NCBI GenBank assembly: GCA_902363515.1 | Contig: CABJAN010000036.1 | Coordinates: 1-13,066, forward strand | Direction of reading: 5' to 3' | Origin: Bacillota bacterium | GTDB taxonomy: Bacteria; Bacillota; Clostridia; Lachnospirales; Lachnospiraceae | DNA length: 13,066 bases | Part shown: piece after piece, positions 6,299 to 13,066 of the stretch | Layout: each line of letters opens with the position of its first letter | Numbering within the stretch: position 1 is the first letter of the stretch | Translations under genes and position numbers: made by a program | The notes under the pieces: generated by a model | The model's database searches: none | The model's input: the letters and a program-made list of their open reading frames with translations, nothing else | What the model was told of the DNA's origin: nothing

Positions 6299-7125
6299 AA
6301 TGCTTCACCTACCTTTTCCAAATCAGCCATAGCGATTTCATATTCTGCATCGTTTGGAGCTTTTCCATGCCATCCTGCATTATTCTCCATGAAGGATACG
6401 TCTTTTCCTTTTACTGTTTTCATAATAATTGCTGTTGGCATACCTTTTGTAGCCTTTGCTTCATCAAAGGCAGCTTTTAACTGGTCAAAATCATTTCCGT
6501 CTTCCACATTAATTACATGGAAATTAAACGCTTCAAATTTTTTGTCAATTGGATATGGAGAGCATACATCTTCAATGTTTCCATCAATCTGCAGACCATT
6601 GTTGTCTACAATCACAGTCAGGTTATCCAGTTTTCTGTGGCCTGCAAACATAGCAGCTTCCCAGACCTGTCCTTCCTGAATTTCACCATCTCCTAAGAGT
6701 GTATAAACACGATAAGACTCCTGGCTCATTTTTGCAGATAAAGCCATACCTACTGCTGCGGAAATTCCCTGTCCCAAAGAACCGCTGGACATATCAACTC
6801 CTGGGATGTGTTTCATATCTGGATGTCCCTGAAGATAGGAGCCCAAATGACGAAGTGTTTTCAAGTCTTCTACCGGAAAATAACCTCTGTGTGCCAAAGT
6901 GGAATACAATCCTGGTGCTGTATGGCCTTTTGAAAGAACAAAACGATCACGATCAGCTTTCTTTGGATCCTGTGGGTCGATATTCATTTCTTCAAAATAT
7001 AAATAAGTAAACGCTTCCGTTGCTGAAAGAGATCCGCCTGGATGGCCGGCTTTCGCAGAATGAACAGCTGTAATAATACCCTTGCGAATCTCGTTAGCTG
7101 TTTTCTGAAGTTCTAACTTGTTCAT
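6286..7125 (-). CDS. Transketolase, N-terminal subunit (thiamine diphosphate-binding domain)
   Basis: 279 residues. It binds the diphosphate of thiamine diphosphate through GDGEIQEGQVWEAAMFAGH (145-163) ending in DNN (174-176), the classic GDG-x(n)-NN motif. Substrate/cofactor histidines are in AGHPGGSLS (26-34), SKGHTAPGLY (65-74) and GHPDMKHIPGVDMSSGSLGQG (100-120). It acts in the cytoplasm with the C-terminal subunit in the non-oxidative pentose phosphate pathway. The ATG has AAAGGAG seven bases upstream. The 42-base gap after the transaldolase gene holds a small hairpin CCGC-AGAA-GCGG (7150-7161) with no U-tract. It is too short to stop transcription convincingly but may stabilise the downstream message. 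Operon with transaldolase upstream and the other subunit downstream. Confidence 0.93.
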   Translation of the reverse strand: MNKLELQKTANEIRKGIITAVHSAKAGHPGGSLSATEAFTYLYFEEMNIDPQDPKKADRDRFVLSKGHTAPGLYSTLAHRGYFPVEDLKTLRHLGSYLQGHPDMKHIPGVDMSSGSLGQGISAAVGMALSAKMSQESYRVYTLLGDGEIQEGQVWEAAMFAGHRKLDNLTVIVDNNGLQIDGNIEDVCSPYPIDKKFEAFNFHVINVEDGNDFDQLKAAFDEAKATKGMPTAIIMKTVKGKDVSFMENNAGWHGKAPNDAEYEIAMADLEKVGEALCQK

Positions 7126-7167
7126 TACTTTTCTCCTTTTTTGATTTTCCCGCTTCTGCGGTTGTTA

Positions 7168-7821
7168 TTACTCGCCAAATACTGCTATATAGTCTTTCTG
7201 AAATTTTTCAATACCTGCATCTGTAAGTGGATGTTTTGTCATCTGTTCCAGAACACTGTAAGGAACTGTAGCAATATCAGCTCCAGCCAAAGCACAGTCT
7301 GTTACATGCATTGGATGACGAACACTTGCCGCAATAATTTCTGTAGGAATATCAGCTACTGCAAACATTTCAGCAATGGTGCTAATCAATTCAACACCGT
7401 TTGTAGAAATATCATCCAGTCTTCCAAGGAATGGAGAAACATATGTAGCACCTGCTCTTGCTGCCAGAAGCGCCTGGTTTGCAGAAAAGATTAAGGTTAC
7501 ATTTGTTTTGATTCCTTCTGCTGATAATACTTTTACAGCTTTCAGTCCTTCTGTTGTCATTGGGATTTTTACAACCATATTTGGATGAATAGCTGCAATT
7601 TCACGGCCTTCTTTAATCATGCCTTCTGCATCTGTAGTTGTTGCTTTTACTTCACCGCTGATTGGTCCGTCTACAATAGATGCAATCTCTTTGATTACTT
7701 CATTGAAGTCGCGTCCTTCTTTTGCAATCAGAGACGGATTGGTAGTTACACCACAGATAATTCCCATATCATTTGCTTTTTTAATATCCTCTACTTTTGC
7801 TGTGTCAATAAAAAATTTCAT
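7168..7821 (-). CDS. tal: Transaldolase, small TalC/FSA-type
   Basis: 217 residues of the short transaldolase/fructose-6-phosphate aldolase family, cytoplasmic (beta/alpha)8 barrels forming decamers. The Schiff-base lysine is Lys85 in [12 protein letters not shown] (81-92). Other hallmarks are FFIDTA (3-8), [13 protein letters not shown] (24-36), [19 protein letters not shown] (106-124) and AASVRHP. Two positions that separate the activities can be read: Glu57 (SGEVKATT, where E. coli FsaA has Gln59) and Phe131 (VSPFLGR, where FsaA has Tyr131). Both favour transaldolase over fructose-6-phosphate aldolase. It is the first gene of the operon with split transketolase, which fits. The ATG has GGAGGAG nine bases upstream and a promoter at 7875-7903. 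Confidence 0.93.
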   Translation of the reverse strand: MKFFIDTAKVEDIKKANDMGIICGVTTNPSLIAKEGRDFNEVIKEIASIVDGPISGEVKATTTDAEGMIKEGREIAAIHPNMVVKIPMTTEGLKAVKVLSAEGIKTNVTLIFSANQALLAARAGATYVSPFLGRLDDISTNGVELISTIAEMFAVADIPTEIIAASVRHPMHVTDCALAGADIATVPYSVLEQMTKHPLTDAGIEKFQKDYIAVFGE

Positions 7822-7874
7822 AATTCTACTCCTCCATTTTCGGCGCCCAAAGGCTCTATTTGTTTGTTGCTTAT

Positions 7875-7903
7875 AGTTTACTCCTTAAACAAACATTCCG
7901 CAA
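7875..7903 (-). promoter_or_regulatory. Promoter for the transaldolase-transketolase operon
   Basis: On the minus strand the -35 is TTGCGG (7898-7903), the spacer 17 bases, and the -10 TAAACT (7875-7880). The leader to the transaldolase ATG is about 47 bases and contains GGCGCC and a strong GGAGGAG ribosome binding site. No other pair in the spacer fits as well. Confidence 0.42.
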
Positions 7904-7932
7904 GAGGATGCTGTATTATTAGCAATTTTATT

Positions 7933-7959
7933 TATTAATAAAATGAAATTTTATTAATA
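7933..7959. repeat. Perfect 12-bp AT-only inverted repeat upstream of the transaldolase operon
   Basis: TATTAATAAAAT and ATTTTATTAATA are separated by GAA. The repeat lies 30 bases upstream of the predicted -35 of the transaldolase promoter and 98 bases after the LacI-type gene. With no U-tract on either strand it is a poor terminator; an operator is more likely. It lacks the central CG of typical LacI-family operators, so the neighbouring regulator is not an obvious ligand. The rest of the 235-base spacer (7822-8056) is AT-rich without another clear signal. Confidence 0.5.
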
Positions 7960-8056
7960 GTTGTTTTTATATGTTTATTCCAGTTTTTTATATAATAAGG
8001 CTTTTCTTTCTATGATTCTCTATTTTATTACTAATTATTCCAGCAATTTCATTTAA

Positions 8057-9166
8057 TTATTTTTTCTTGCCCTTTTTCTTTTTGCTCCTGGAATTTACAT
8101 AGGCTGTTGTTTTCCGCACTATGAGTTTGGGCTCATACTCAATGTGATATGTGCTGGTAGGCTCTGTATCCAAATAGGCATTATGTGCAGATTCAATCTT
8201 TTTCATAATAATATCACAGGCATCCCTTCCTTTTAAAGGGACGAAATGTTCAATGGTAGTCAGAGACATCTGAGACATTCTTCCAAAAATAATATTATCA
8301 CAACCTATAACAGAAACATCCCCAGGAACTTTTAATTTTTCTTCCTGAAGAGCATCTATAATTCCAAAGGCAATCATATCATTCAGCCCTGCAATAGCCG
8401 TGACTTTTCTTTTTTCTGCCAAAAGTTCTTTGGTCAAAGTATATCCTATACGATATTCAGAATCAACACTTGGCAGAACCTCATCCCAAATATCATCTGC
8501 CGCCTTAATAACCACAGATTGAGAAAGCCCTTCTTTTTCATATTCCTGCACAAAACCTTCCACACGTCTAGAACGCTGTTCCTGACGTTTTGTAAGAGGT
8601 GGTGCAATAAAAGCCACTTCCCGATGTCCCAAATCCAGTAAATGACGCGCCATAAGGCTACCCACTTTTGTATTATCCTGATTAATGGCATCTACCTTTA
8701 CCCGTTCTCGGTTGCTGATTACCGCCAATGGAATTTTTTCTGCAATTTCCTCCACCTGCTCCATAAAAGCTTCACTAGGATTGCAGGTATAGATGATTCC
8801 TGCCGGTGATACACTGTGCATCATTTTCAGGTACTGCTCTTCTATTTTTAATTCCCGCTGTGTATTGCACACAAAAACTCCATATCCCTTTTCTTTTGCT
8901 ACCGTTTCAATTCCCTGAAGCAGCATAACATAATAAGGATTTGTAAGCGTAGGACAAAACACAACAATTAGCCGGCTGTTTTTTGAACTTTTCTGGCTTC
9001 TTCGCTTTGGAACAGTGTAGCCCATGTCCCTGGCAACTTGTTCCACTTTTTGTATGGTTTCTTTTGAAAAAGAAACATTATACTTTTTATTCAAGACCAT
9101 AGATACGGTAGCCTGGGAAACACCCGCAGCCTTGGCAATATCCGTAGAGGTTACCTTTTTTCTCAT
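8057..9166 (-). CDS. LacI family transcriptional regulator
   Basis: 369 residues. An N-terminal LacI-type helix-turn-helix (TSTDIAKAAGVSQATVSMVLN, 6-26) and hinge (to about 60) precede a periplasmic-binding-protein-like effector domain: LIVVFCPTLTNPYYVMLLQGIE (66-87), AGIIYTC, SNRERVKVDAINQDN, GHREVAFI, AIAGLNDMIAFGIIDAL and SVIGCDNIIFGRMSQMSLTTIEH. It would bind DNA as a dimer or tetramer and respond to a sugar or phosphosugar; the ligand cannot be named. The chain runs past the usual family end into a Lys-rich tail (SRSKKKKGKKK). The ATG overlaps the recR stop (ATGA), so it is translationally coupled to the DNA metabolism cluster, an odd place for this family. It lies upstream of the transaldolase-transketolase operon, a plausible but unproven target. 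Confidence 0.92.
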   Translation of the reverse strand: MRKKVTSTDIAKAAGVSQATVSMVLNKKYNVSFSKETIQKVEQVARDMGYTVPKRRSQKSSKNSRLIVVFCPTLTNPYYVMLLQGIETVAKEKGYGVFVCNTQRELKIEEQYLKMMHSVSPAGIIYTCNPSEAFMEQVEEIAEKIPLAVISNRERVKVDAINQDNTKVGSLMARHLLDLGHREVAFIAPPLTKRQEQRSRRVEGFVQEYEKEGLSQSVVIKAADDIWDEVLPSVDSEYRIGYTLTKELLAEKRKVTAIAGLNDMIAFGIIDALQEEKLKVPGDVSVIGCDNIIFGRMSQMSLTTIEHFVPLKGRDACDIIMKKIESAHNAYLDTEPTSTYHIEYEPKLIVRKTTAYVNSRSKKKKGKKK

Positions 9167-9762
9167 AGCTCTACTCTACCTTCCAAAGCCCTCAAAAGAG
9201 TGACTTCATCAATATACTCTAAATCTCCACCTACTGGAACTCCGCTGGCAATCCTACTAACCTTGATTCCCACAGGCTTAATTAACTTGCTGATATACAT
9301 TGCCGTAGTCTCTCCCTCCAAGCTGGAATTCGTGGCAATAATTACCTCCTGAATATCCTGCTCTGCAATGCGCTGCATAAGTTCCTTTAACTTTATATCA
9401 TCCGGTCCAATTCCAAGCATAGGGGAAATAGCACCGTGGAGCACATGATAAACCCCGTCAAATTTTCCTGTTTTTTCATAGGCTGCCAAATCTCTAGTAT
9501 TCTCCACCACCATAATCACATGATGATCCCGACGCGAATTGTTGCAAATGGGACAAATTTCCTGGTCGGTTAATGTGTAACAGCACTTACAATACTGCAC
9601 ATTTGCCTTGGCATTTAAAATAGCATTGGACAGGCTCTGTACCTGGTCCATAGGCATATTTAAAACATGAAAAGCCAAACGCTGTGCTGATTTTGCTCCA
9701 ATACCAGGTAATCTGGAAAATTCTTCAATAAGTTTGTTTATATGACTGCTGTAGTATTCCAA
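9163..9762 (-). CDS. recR: Recombination mediator RecR
   Basis: 199 residues, full length for RecR, which works with RecO (and RecF) in loading RecA at gapped DNA. Domains in order: helix-hairpin-helix (FSRLPGIGAKSAQRLAFHVL, 15-34), a C4 zinc finger (Cys58, Cys61, Cys70, Cys73, in YCKCC...CPIC), a Toprim domain (about 80-175) with VVENTRDLAAYEKTG and the acidic IIATNSSLEGETTAMYI, and a C-terminal Walker-B-like region with GVPVGGDLEYIDEVTL. The start is TTG at 9762, not ATG; AAAGGAG lies seven bases upstream and the conserved RecR N-terminus begins there. It follows ybaB by 18 bases and overlaps the LacI-type gene by 4. Confidence 0.96.
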   Translation of the reverse strand: MEYYSSHINKLIEEFSRLPGIGAKSAQRLAFHVLNMPMDQVQSLSNAILNAKANVQYCKCCYTLTDQEICPICNNSRRDHHVIMVVENTRDLAAYEKTGKFDGVYHVLHGAISPMLGIGPDDIKLKELMQRIAEQDIQEVIIATNSSLEGETTAMYISKLIKPVGIKVSRIASGVPVGGDLEYIDEVTLLRALEGRVEL

Positions 9763-9780
9763 TTCTTTTCTCCTTTAGAT

Positions 9781-10137
9781 TTAGAATGGGAATCCGCCGC
9801 CCATTCCTCCCAGGCCACCTGTAAGTTTGGACATCACTGCTGCAGAAGCTTCCTCCATTTTCCGCAGTGCTTCATTAGTTGCAGCTACAATCAAGTCTTC
9901 CAGCATCTCAATATCATCTGGATCTACCACTTCTTCTGCCAATTTTACCTTCAGCACTTCTTTTTTACCGGAAACAGTTACCTCTACAGCTCCGCCACCG
10001 GCTGCTGCTGTAAATTCTTTTTCCTCCAGTGCTTTCTGGTTTTCTTCCATCTGGCGCTGCATTTTCTGCGCCTGTTTCATTAAATTATTCATGTTTCCAG
10101 GCATCATACCACCTGGAAATCCACCTCTTTTTGCCAT
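9781..10137 (-). CDS. ybaB: YbaB/EbfC family nucleoid-associated protein
   Basis: 118 residues. Small dimeric DNA-binding protein associated with the nucleoid, almost always encoded between dnaX and recR, as here. Visible features: a Gly/Met-rich N-terminus ([20 protein letters not shown]), a helix with [24 protein letters not shown], the conserved [20 protein letters not shown] strand region, [20 protein letters not shown], and a Gly-rich C-terminus ([13 protein letters not shown]). The ribosome binding site AGGAGG (10146-10151) overlaps the dnaX stop codon, eight bases before the ATG, indicating coupled translation. Confidence 0.95.
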   Translation of the reverse strand: MAKRGGFPGGMMPGNMNNLMKQAQKMQRQMEENQKALEEKEFTAAAGGGAVEVTVSGKKEVLKVKLAEEVVDPDDIEMLEDLIVAATNEALRKMEEASAAVMSKLTGGLGGMGGGFPF

Positions 10138-10149
10138 ATCAGGCTCCTC

Positions 10150-11769
10150 CTATTCATCATCTTCCATTGTTTCCACTGAAATTTCCATGTTTATATTCTG
10201 CATCAATAAATCATCCACGGTAATTTCTGACAGGCCGCCTCTGGTTTCCCCGGCATCCCCGTCTTTTAAAATCATCTTGATTTCTATATCTTTTCCAATT
10301 TTTTTCCGTATGGCATTTTTCAGCATTTCCATGCTGTCAGGACTGTCCATACAGGTTTTTGCCAGAAAATTCCGGAATTCCACATAGAGTACAGGCTCTC
10401 CTGTACTTCCATCATATTTTGGCGTGGATTCTAACAGCATTTGCTGTAAAAGCCCTTTGGTATCCCGGATAATGGCATTCCAATTCTGGCGCACATACTG
10501 CAAATCCTCCGGGGCTGCTTTTTCCGGTTTTGGCTGTGGCTCTGTTTTCGTATGCTCTGCTGTTTTCACAGAAGTATCCGTCACACCCTGAGACACAGGT
10601 GGCGCTGCCACCACACCATTTTTCAGTTTTTCCTCCAGGACACGTACCCGGTCATACAGAGAATCCAGATTTGTCTCCATTACTGGTTGACATAACTTAA
10701 TAAGGGCAATTTCCACCAGGACGCGCTTCTGGGAAGCATACTTAATCTGATTAGATAATTCAGAAAAAACACGGATATAGCGCATCAGGGTTTCCGCATC
10801 CATCATAGCGCTTTCTTCTTTCATCTTCTCCAGATTTTCTGCAGACACATCCACAGCTTCTTCCGGATGTTCCGAAGAACCTATTAACAACAGGTTCCTC
10901 AGGTACCAGATAAAATCCGTAACAAACTGTCCCATCTCCTTGCCCTGTAAAATAATTTCTTCCAGGGTTTTTACTGCGCCTGCTGTGTCCTGCCTTAAAA
11001 TCTTCCGCAAAAGTCCGCTGAAAATATCTGTATCCACTGCTCCCAGGTTTTCCAGTACCTTTTCGTAAGTGAGCGTCTCACCCAGATAGAAGGCAATGCA
11101 CTGGTCTAAAAGAGAAAGAGCATCACGCATAGAACCGTCCGCTGCCTTGGCAATGTAGCGGATGGCCTTCTCTTCCACATCATTTCCCTCTTTTTCCATG
11201 AGTTCTGTCAGACGATTGGCAATGGTCTCTACAGTAATTCTCCTGAAATCATATCGCTGGCACCTGGACAAAATAGTAATGGGAATCTTATGTGCTTCTG
11301 TGGTAGCCAGAATAAAGATAACATACGACGGCGGTTCTTCCAGCGTCTTTAACAGGGCATTAAAAGCGCCTGTAGACAGCATATGAACCTCATCAATAAT
11401 ATAAACCTTATAGCGGCCTTCTGTTGGTCTGTATGCCACTTCTTCCCTGATTTCCCTGATATTGTCCACACCGTTGTTGGAAGCTGCGTCAATCTCTATG
11501 ACATTCATAGAGGTTCCTTCCAGAATCGCCCGGCAGGTCTTGCAGGTATTACAGGGACTGCCATCCACAGGATGTTCACAGTTTACTGCCCTTGCCAGAA
11601 TCTTGGCAATGGTAGTCTTACCAGTACCTCTGGTACCGCAGAAAAGATACGCATGTCCGATTCTATCAGCTTTTATCTGATTTTTCAATGTGGTAACAAT
11701 ATGTTCCTGTCCTTTTACGTCTTCAAAGTCCTTTGGACGGAACTTTCTGTAAAGAGCTGTATAGCTCAT
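10150..11769 (-). CDS. dnaX: DNA polymerase III subunit gamma/tau
   Basis: 539 residues. Clamp-loader ATPase that opens and loads the sliding clamp. Walker A GTRGTGKT (45-52), zinc-binding cysteines C64, C73, C76, C79 (SPCNTCKTC), Walker B IIDEVHMLS (124-132), sensor-1 region ILATTEAHKIPITILSRCQRYDFR (153-176, with the SRC motif), then the lid and collar domains. A Pro/Lys/Glu/Thr-rich linker at about 405-440 precedes a C-terminal domain for polymerase/helicase contact, so this is a tau-like full product. I start at 11769, where MSYTALYRKFRP is the conserved N-terminus and AAAGGAAG lies just upstream; an in-frame ATG 51 bases earlier would run into pfkA. Gap to pfkA 16 bases, to ybaB 12 bases. 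Confidence 0.96.
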   Translation of the reverse strand: MSYTALYRKFRPKDFEDVKGQEHIVTTLKNQIKADRIGHAYLFCGTRGTGKTTIAKILARAVNCEHPVDGSPCNTCKTCRAILEGTSMNVIEIDAASNNGVDNIREIREEVAYRPTEGRYKVYIIDEVHMLSTGAFNALLKTLEEPPSYVIFILATTEAHKIPITILSRCQRYDFRRITVETIANRLTELMEKEGNDVEEKAIRYIAKAADGSMRDALSLLDQCIAFYLGETLTYEKVLENLGAVDTDIFSGLLRKILRQDTAGAVKTLEEIILQGKEMGQFVTDFIWYLRNLLLIGSSEHPEEAVDVSAENLEKMKEESAMMDAETLMRYIRVFSELSNQIKYASQKRVLVEIALIKLCQPVMETNLDSLYDRVRVLEEKLKNGVVAAPPVSQGVTDTSVKTAEHTKTEPQPKPEKAAPEDLQYVRQNWNAIIRDTKGLLQQMLLESTPKYDGSTGEPVLYVEFRNFLAKTCMDSPDSMEMLKNAIRKKIGKDIEIKMILKDGDAGETRGGLSEITVDDLLMQNINMEISVETMEDDE

Positions 11770-11785
11770 GTGTGTTCTTCCTTTC

Positions 11786-12865
11786 TCAGTCTCCGAAGCT
11801 AATGCCAATGCGTTTTGCATCTTCTACAAGCTGATCGGTAGGTGATACCATTTTCAGCTTGCCTGCACATTCGCCCAGAGGAACTTTTTTTACTTTTCCA
11901 TTGATGATTCCCACCATATAGCCATAGTCCTCTTCCAAAATCAGCTTGGCTGCTTCAGAGCCCAGTCTGGTAGACAGAACCCTGTCATAAGGACATGGAC
12001 TGCCGCCCCGCTGCATATGGCCGGGAATGGTAATGCGGATATCTAAATCCAGCTTGTTTTCCAGTTGGCTTGCCAACTGATAGGCAACCGATGGATATTG
12101 TTTTCTGTATTCTTCCTGTTTCTTCTTAAATTCTTTTTTGGTCAGTTTGGCATCTGCCTTGGAAACAGCGCCCTCTGCCACTGCCAGAATGGTAAATCCT
12201 TTTCCGGCTTTGTTTCTTCTGTTAATTGCTTCTACTACTTTGTCAATATCATATGGAATCTCTGGAATCAGAATAATATCTGCGCCTCCTGCAATCCCTG
12301 CATGAAGGGTCAGCCATCCTACTTTATGTCCCATAACTTCCACAATAAACACCCGACTGTGGGAGGCTGCTGTGGTATGAATACAATCAATGGCATCTGT
12401 AGCAATATTTACTGCACTCTGAAATCCAAAAGTCATATCTGTTCCCCAGATATCATTATCAATGGTTTTAGGAAGATGAATAATATTCAGTCCCTCTTCT
12501 CTTAAAAGATTGGCTGTTTTCTGTGTTCCGTTTCCTCCTAAAATTACCAGACAATCCAGACGTAGTTTGTGATACGTCTGTTTCATGGCTTCTACCTTAT
12601 CCAGACCTTTCTCATCTGGAACACGCATCAGTTTAAAAGGCTGACGGGAAGTTCCCAAAATGGTGCCTCCTCTGGTGAGAATTCCGGAAAAGTCTTTTGA
12701 AGAAAGCATTCTGTAATTCCCATAAATAAGACCCTTATACCCATCGTCAAACCCATAAACTTCCAATTCTTCCAGGTTATTGCTCAAACCTTTTACAACG
12801 CCTCTCATAGTGGCATTTAATGCCTGGCAGTCTCCGCCACTGGTAAGTAAACCGATTCTTTTCAT
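11786..12865 (-). CDS. pfkA: 6-phosphofructokinase, G104/K124-type
   Basis: 359 residues, phosphorylating fructose 6-phosphate in glycolysis. It is longer than the 320-residue E. coli type. Motifs: GLLTSGGDCQALNATMRG (5-22), GTILGTSRQPF (67-77), LGGNGTQKTA (109-118), PKTIDNDIWGTDMTFGF (132-148, catalytic Asp136), VEVMGHKVGW, and GHMQRGGSPCPYDRVLSTRLG for substrate binding. The residue equal to E. coli Gly104 is Gly113, which favours ATP over pyrophosphate; Lys133 sits where ATP enzymes of E. coli type have Gly124. Asn112 replaces the usual acidic residue. This matches the long PFK groups, so ATP is likely but not proven. I start at 12865 because the ATG at 12910 falls at the predicted transcription start and lacks a leader. 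The ribosome binding site is weak (GTGGAAAG). First gene of the five-gene cluster. Confidence 0.9.
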   Translation of the reverse strand: MKRIGLLTSGGDCQALNATMRGVVKGLSNNLEELEVYGFDDGYKGLIYGNYRMLSSKDFSGILTRGGTILGTSRQPFKLMRVPDEKGLDKVEAMKQTYHKLRLDCLVILGGNGTQKTANLLREEGLNIIHLPKTIDNDIWGTDMTFGFQSAVNIATDAIDCIHTTAASHSRVFIVEVMGHKVGWLTLHAGIAGGADIILIPEIPYDIDKVVEAINRRNKAGKGFTILAVAEGAVSKADAKLTKKEFKKKQEEYRKQYPSVAYQLASQLENKLDLDIRITIPGHMQRGGSPCPYDRVLSTRLGSEAAKLILEEDYGYMVGIINGKVKKVPLGECAGKLKMVSPTDQLVEDAKRIGISFGD

Positions 12866-12912
12866 TCTTTCCACATCCCATCTTAAAAAATTATTATAGT
12901 GAAGCTGCATCT

Positions 12913-12941
12913 ATTATATAATATTTTATATTTTGCCACAA
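12913..12941 (-). promoter_or_regulatory. Promoter for the pfkA-dnaX-ybaB-recR-lacI cluster
   Basis: On the minus strand the -35 is TTGTGG (12936-12941), the spacer 17 bases, and the -10 is a perfect TATAAT (12913-12918). A poly-A run lies directly upstream. Initiation at about 12906-12910 leaves a leader of roughly 40-45 bases before the ATG at 12865. No other comparable promoter is seen within the five-gene cluster, though I did not scan coding sequence exhaustively. Confidence 0.65.
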
Positions 12942-12995
12942 CTTTTTTTTCTTGAGTTTCCGCAAACTGTAATTCAAAAATGAATATGTCTGCCC

Positions 12996-13059
12996 AAAGT
13001 GCCAATCTGCCGACTTTTTGAAAAATTCAGAATGGCAGTTCTGTGATTAGGGGCACTTT
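12996..13059. repeat. Nested inverted repeat upstream of the pfkA promoter
   Basis: The outer arms AAAGTGCC (12996-13003) and GGCACTTT (13052-13059) are perfect complements. Inside them CTGCC (13007-13011) and GGCAG (13034-13038) pair as well. Neither strand has a U-tract directly after the repeat. It could be an operator, a degenerate small repeat element, or part of a feature continuing past the window edge. I see no gene in 12942-13066. Confidence 0.4.
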
Positions 13060-13066
13060 AATAAGC

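Noticed and set aside
7150..7161. Terminator between transaldolase and transketolase genes
   Set aside because: Only a 4-bp stem with no U-tract, inside an evident operon.
10299..10305. A7 run in dnaX as a programmed frameshift site for a short gamma product
   Set aside because: It lies about 50 codons from the C-terminus, so slippage would change little; no supporting stem-loop or upstream Shine-Dalgarno-like stimulator was recognised.
11770..11820. Extra 17 residues at the start of dnaX
   Set aside because: The conserved N-terminus is MSYTALYRKF; the extension overlaps the end of pfkA, and the ribosome binding site fits the later ATG.
12866..12910. Extra 15 residues at the start of pfkA
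   Set aside because: The upstream ATG coincides with the predicted transcription start and has no ribosome binding site; the conserved family start is MKRIGLLTSGGD.
1..13066. CRISPR array, insertion sequence, tRNA or prophage genes
   Set aside because: No regularly spaced identical repeats, transposase motifs, tRNA cloverleaf or phage genes were seen on either strand.

Overview
The window looks like chromosomal DNA from a low-GC, spore-forming Clostridia, most likely a Blautia-like member of the Lachnospiraceae. The case rests on a transketolase split into two genes, a YyaC-type sporulation protein, a DUF5711 membrane protein, a LysM protein of clostridial type, AT-rich spacers and strong AGGAGG-like ribosome binding sites. 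The genus is an inference. All genes except yyaC lie on the minus strand and read right to left.

From right to left: a promoter at about 12913-12941 drives a tightly packed five-gene cluster, pfkA - dnaX - ybaB/ebfC - recR - a LacI-type regulator. Gaps are 12 to 18 bases and the last pair overlaps by 4. It joins a glycolytic kinase to the clamp-loader/recombination set and ends, unusually, in a sugar-type transcription regulator. After a 235-base AT-rich spacer with a perfect 12-bp inverted repeat comes a pentose phosphate operon: transaldolase, then the N- and C-terminal halves of transketolase. Together these carry out the non-oxidative interconversion of pentose, hexose and triose phosphates.

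The 216 bases after transketolase hold a strongly structured, probably non-coding RNA of about 156 nt. Its long closing stem ends in a U-tract. A separate promoter for an HD-domain protein starts directly after it. The HD gene converges on, and overlaps by 130 coding bases, the plus-strand sporulation gene yyaC. Divergent from yyaC is a three-gene envelope cluster: a membrane protein with an N-terminal degenerate MPN/JAB-like domain and a C-terminal LysM domain, a DUF5711 beta-propeller-like membrane protein with its own promoter, and a CvpA-family membrane protein.

The left 500 bases contain no gene. They hold four tandem promoters of one design (TTGACA, 17-base spacer, TGn-extended -10) pointing left, followed by a boxA-like antitermination leader. 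This is the expected architecture of a ribosomal RNA operon control region, so an rRNA operon probably begins just beyond base 1.

The most interesting items are the structured RNA downstream of transketolase, the catalytically dead MPN-LysM fusion, the four-promoter array, and the yyaC/HD antisense overlap.
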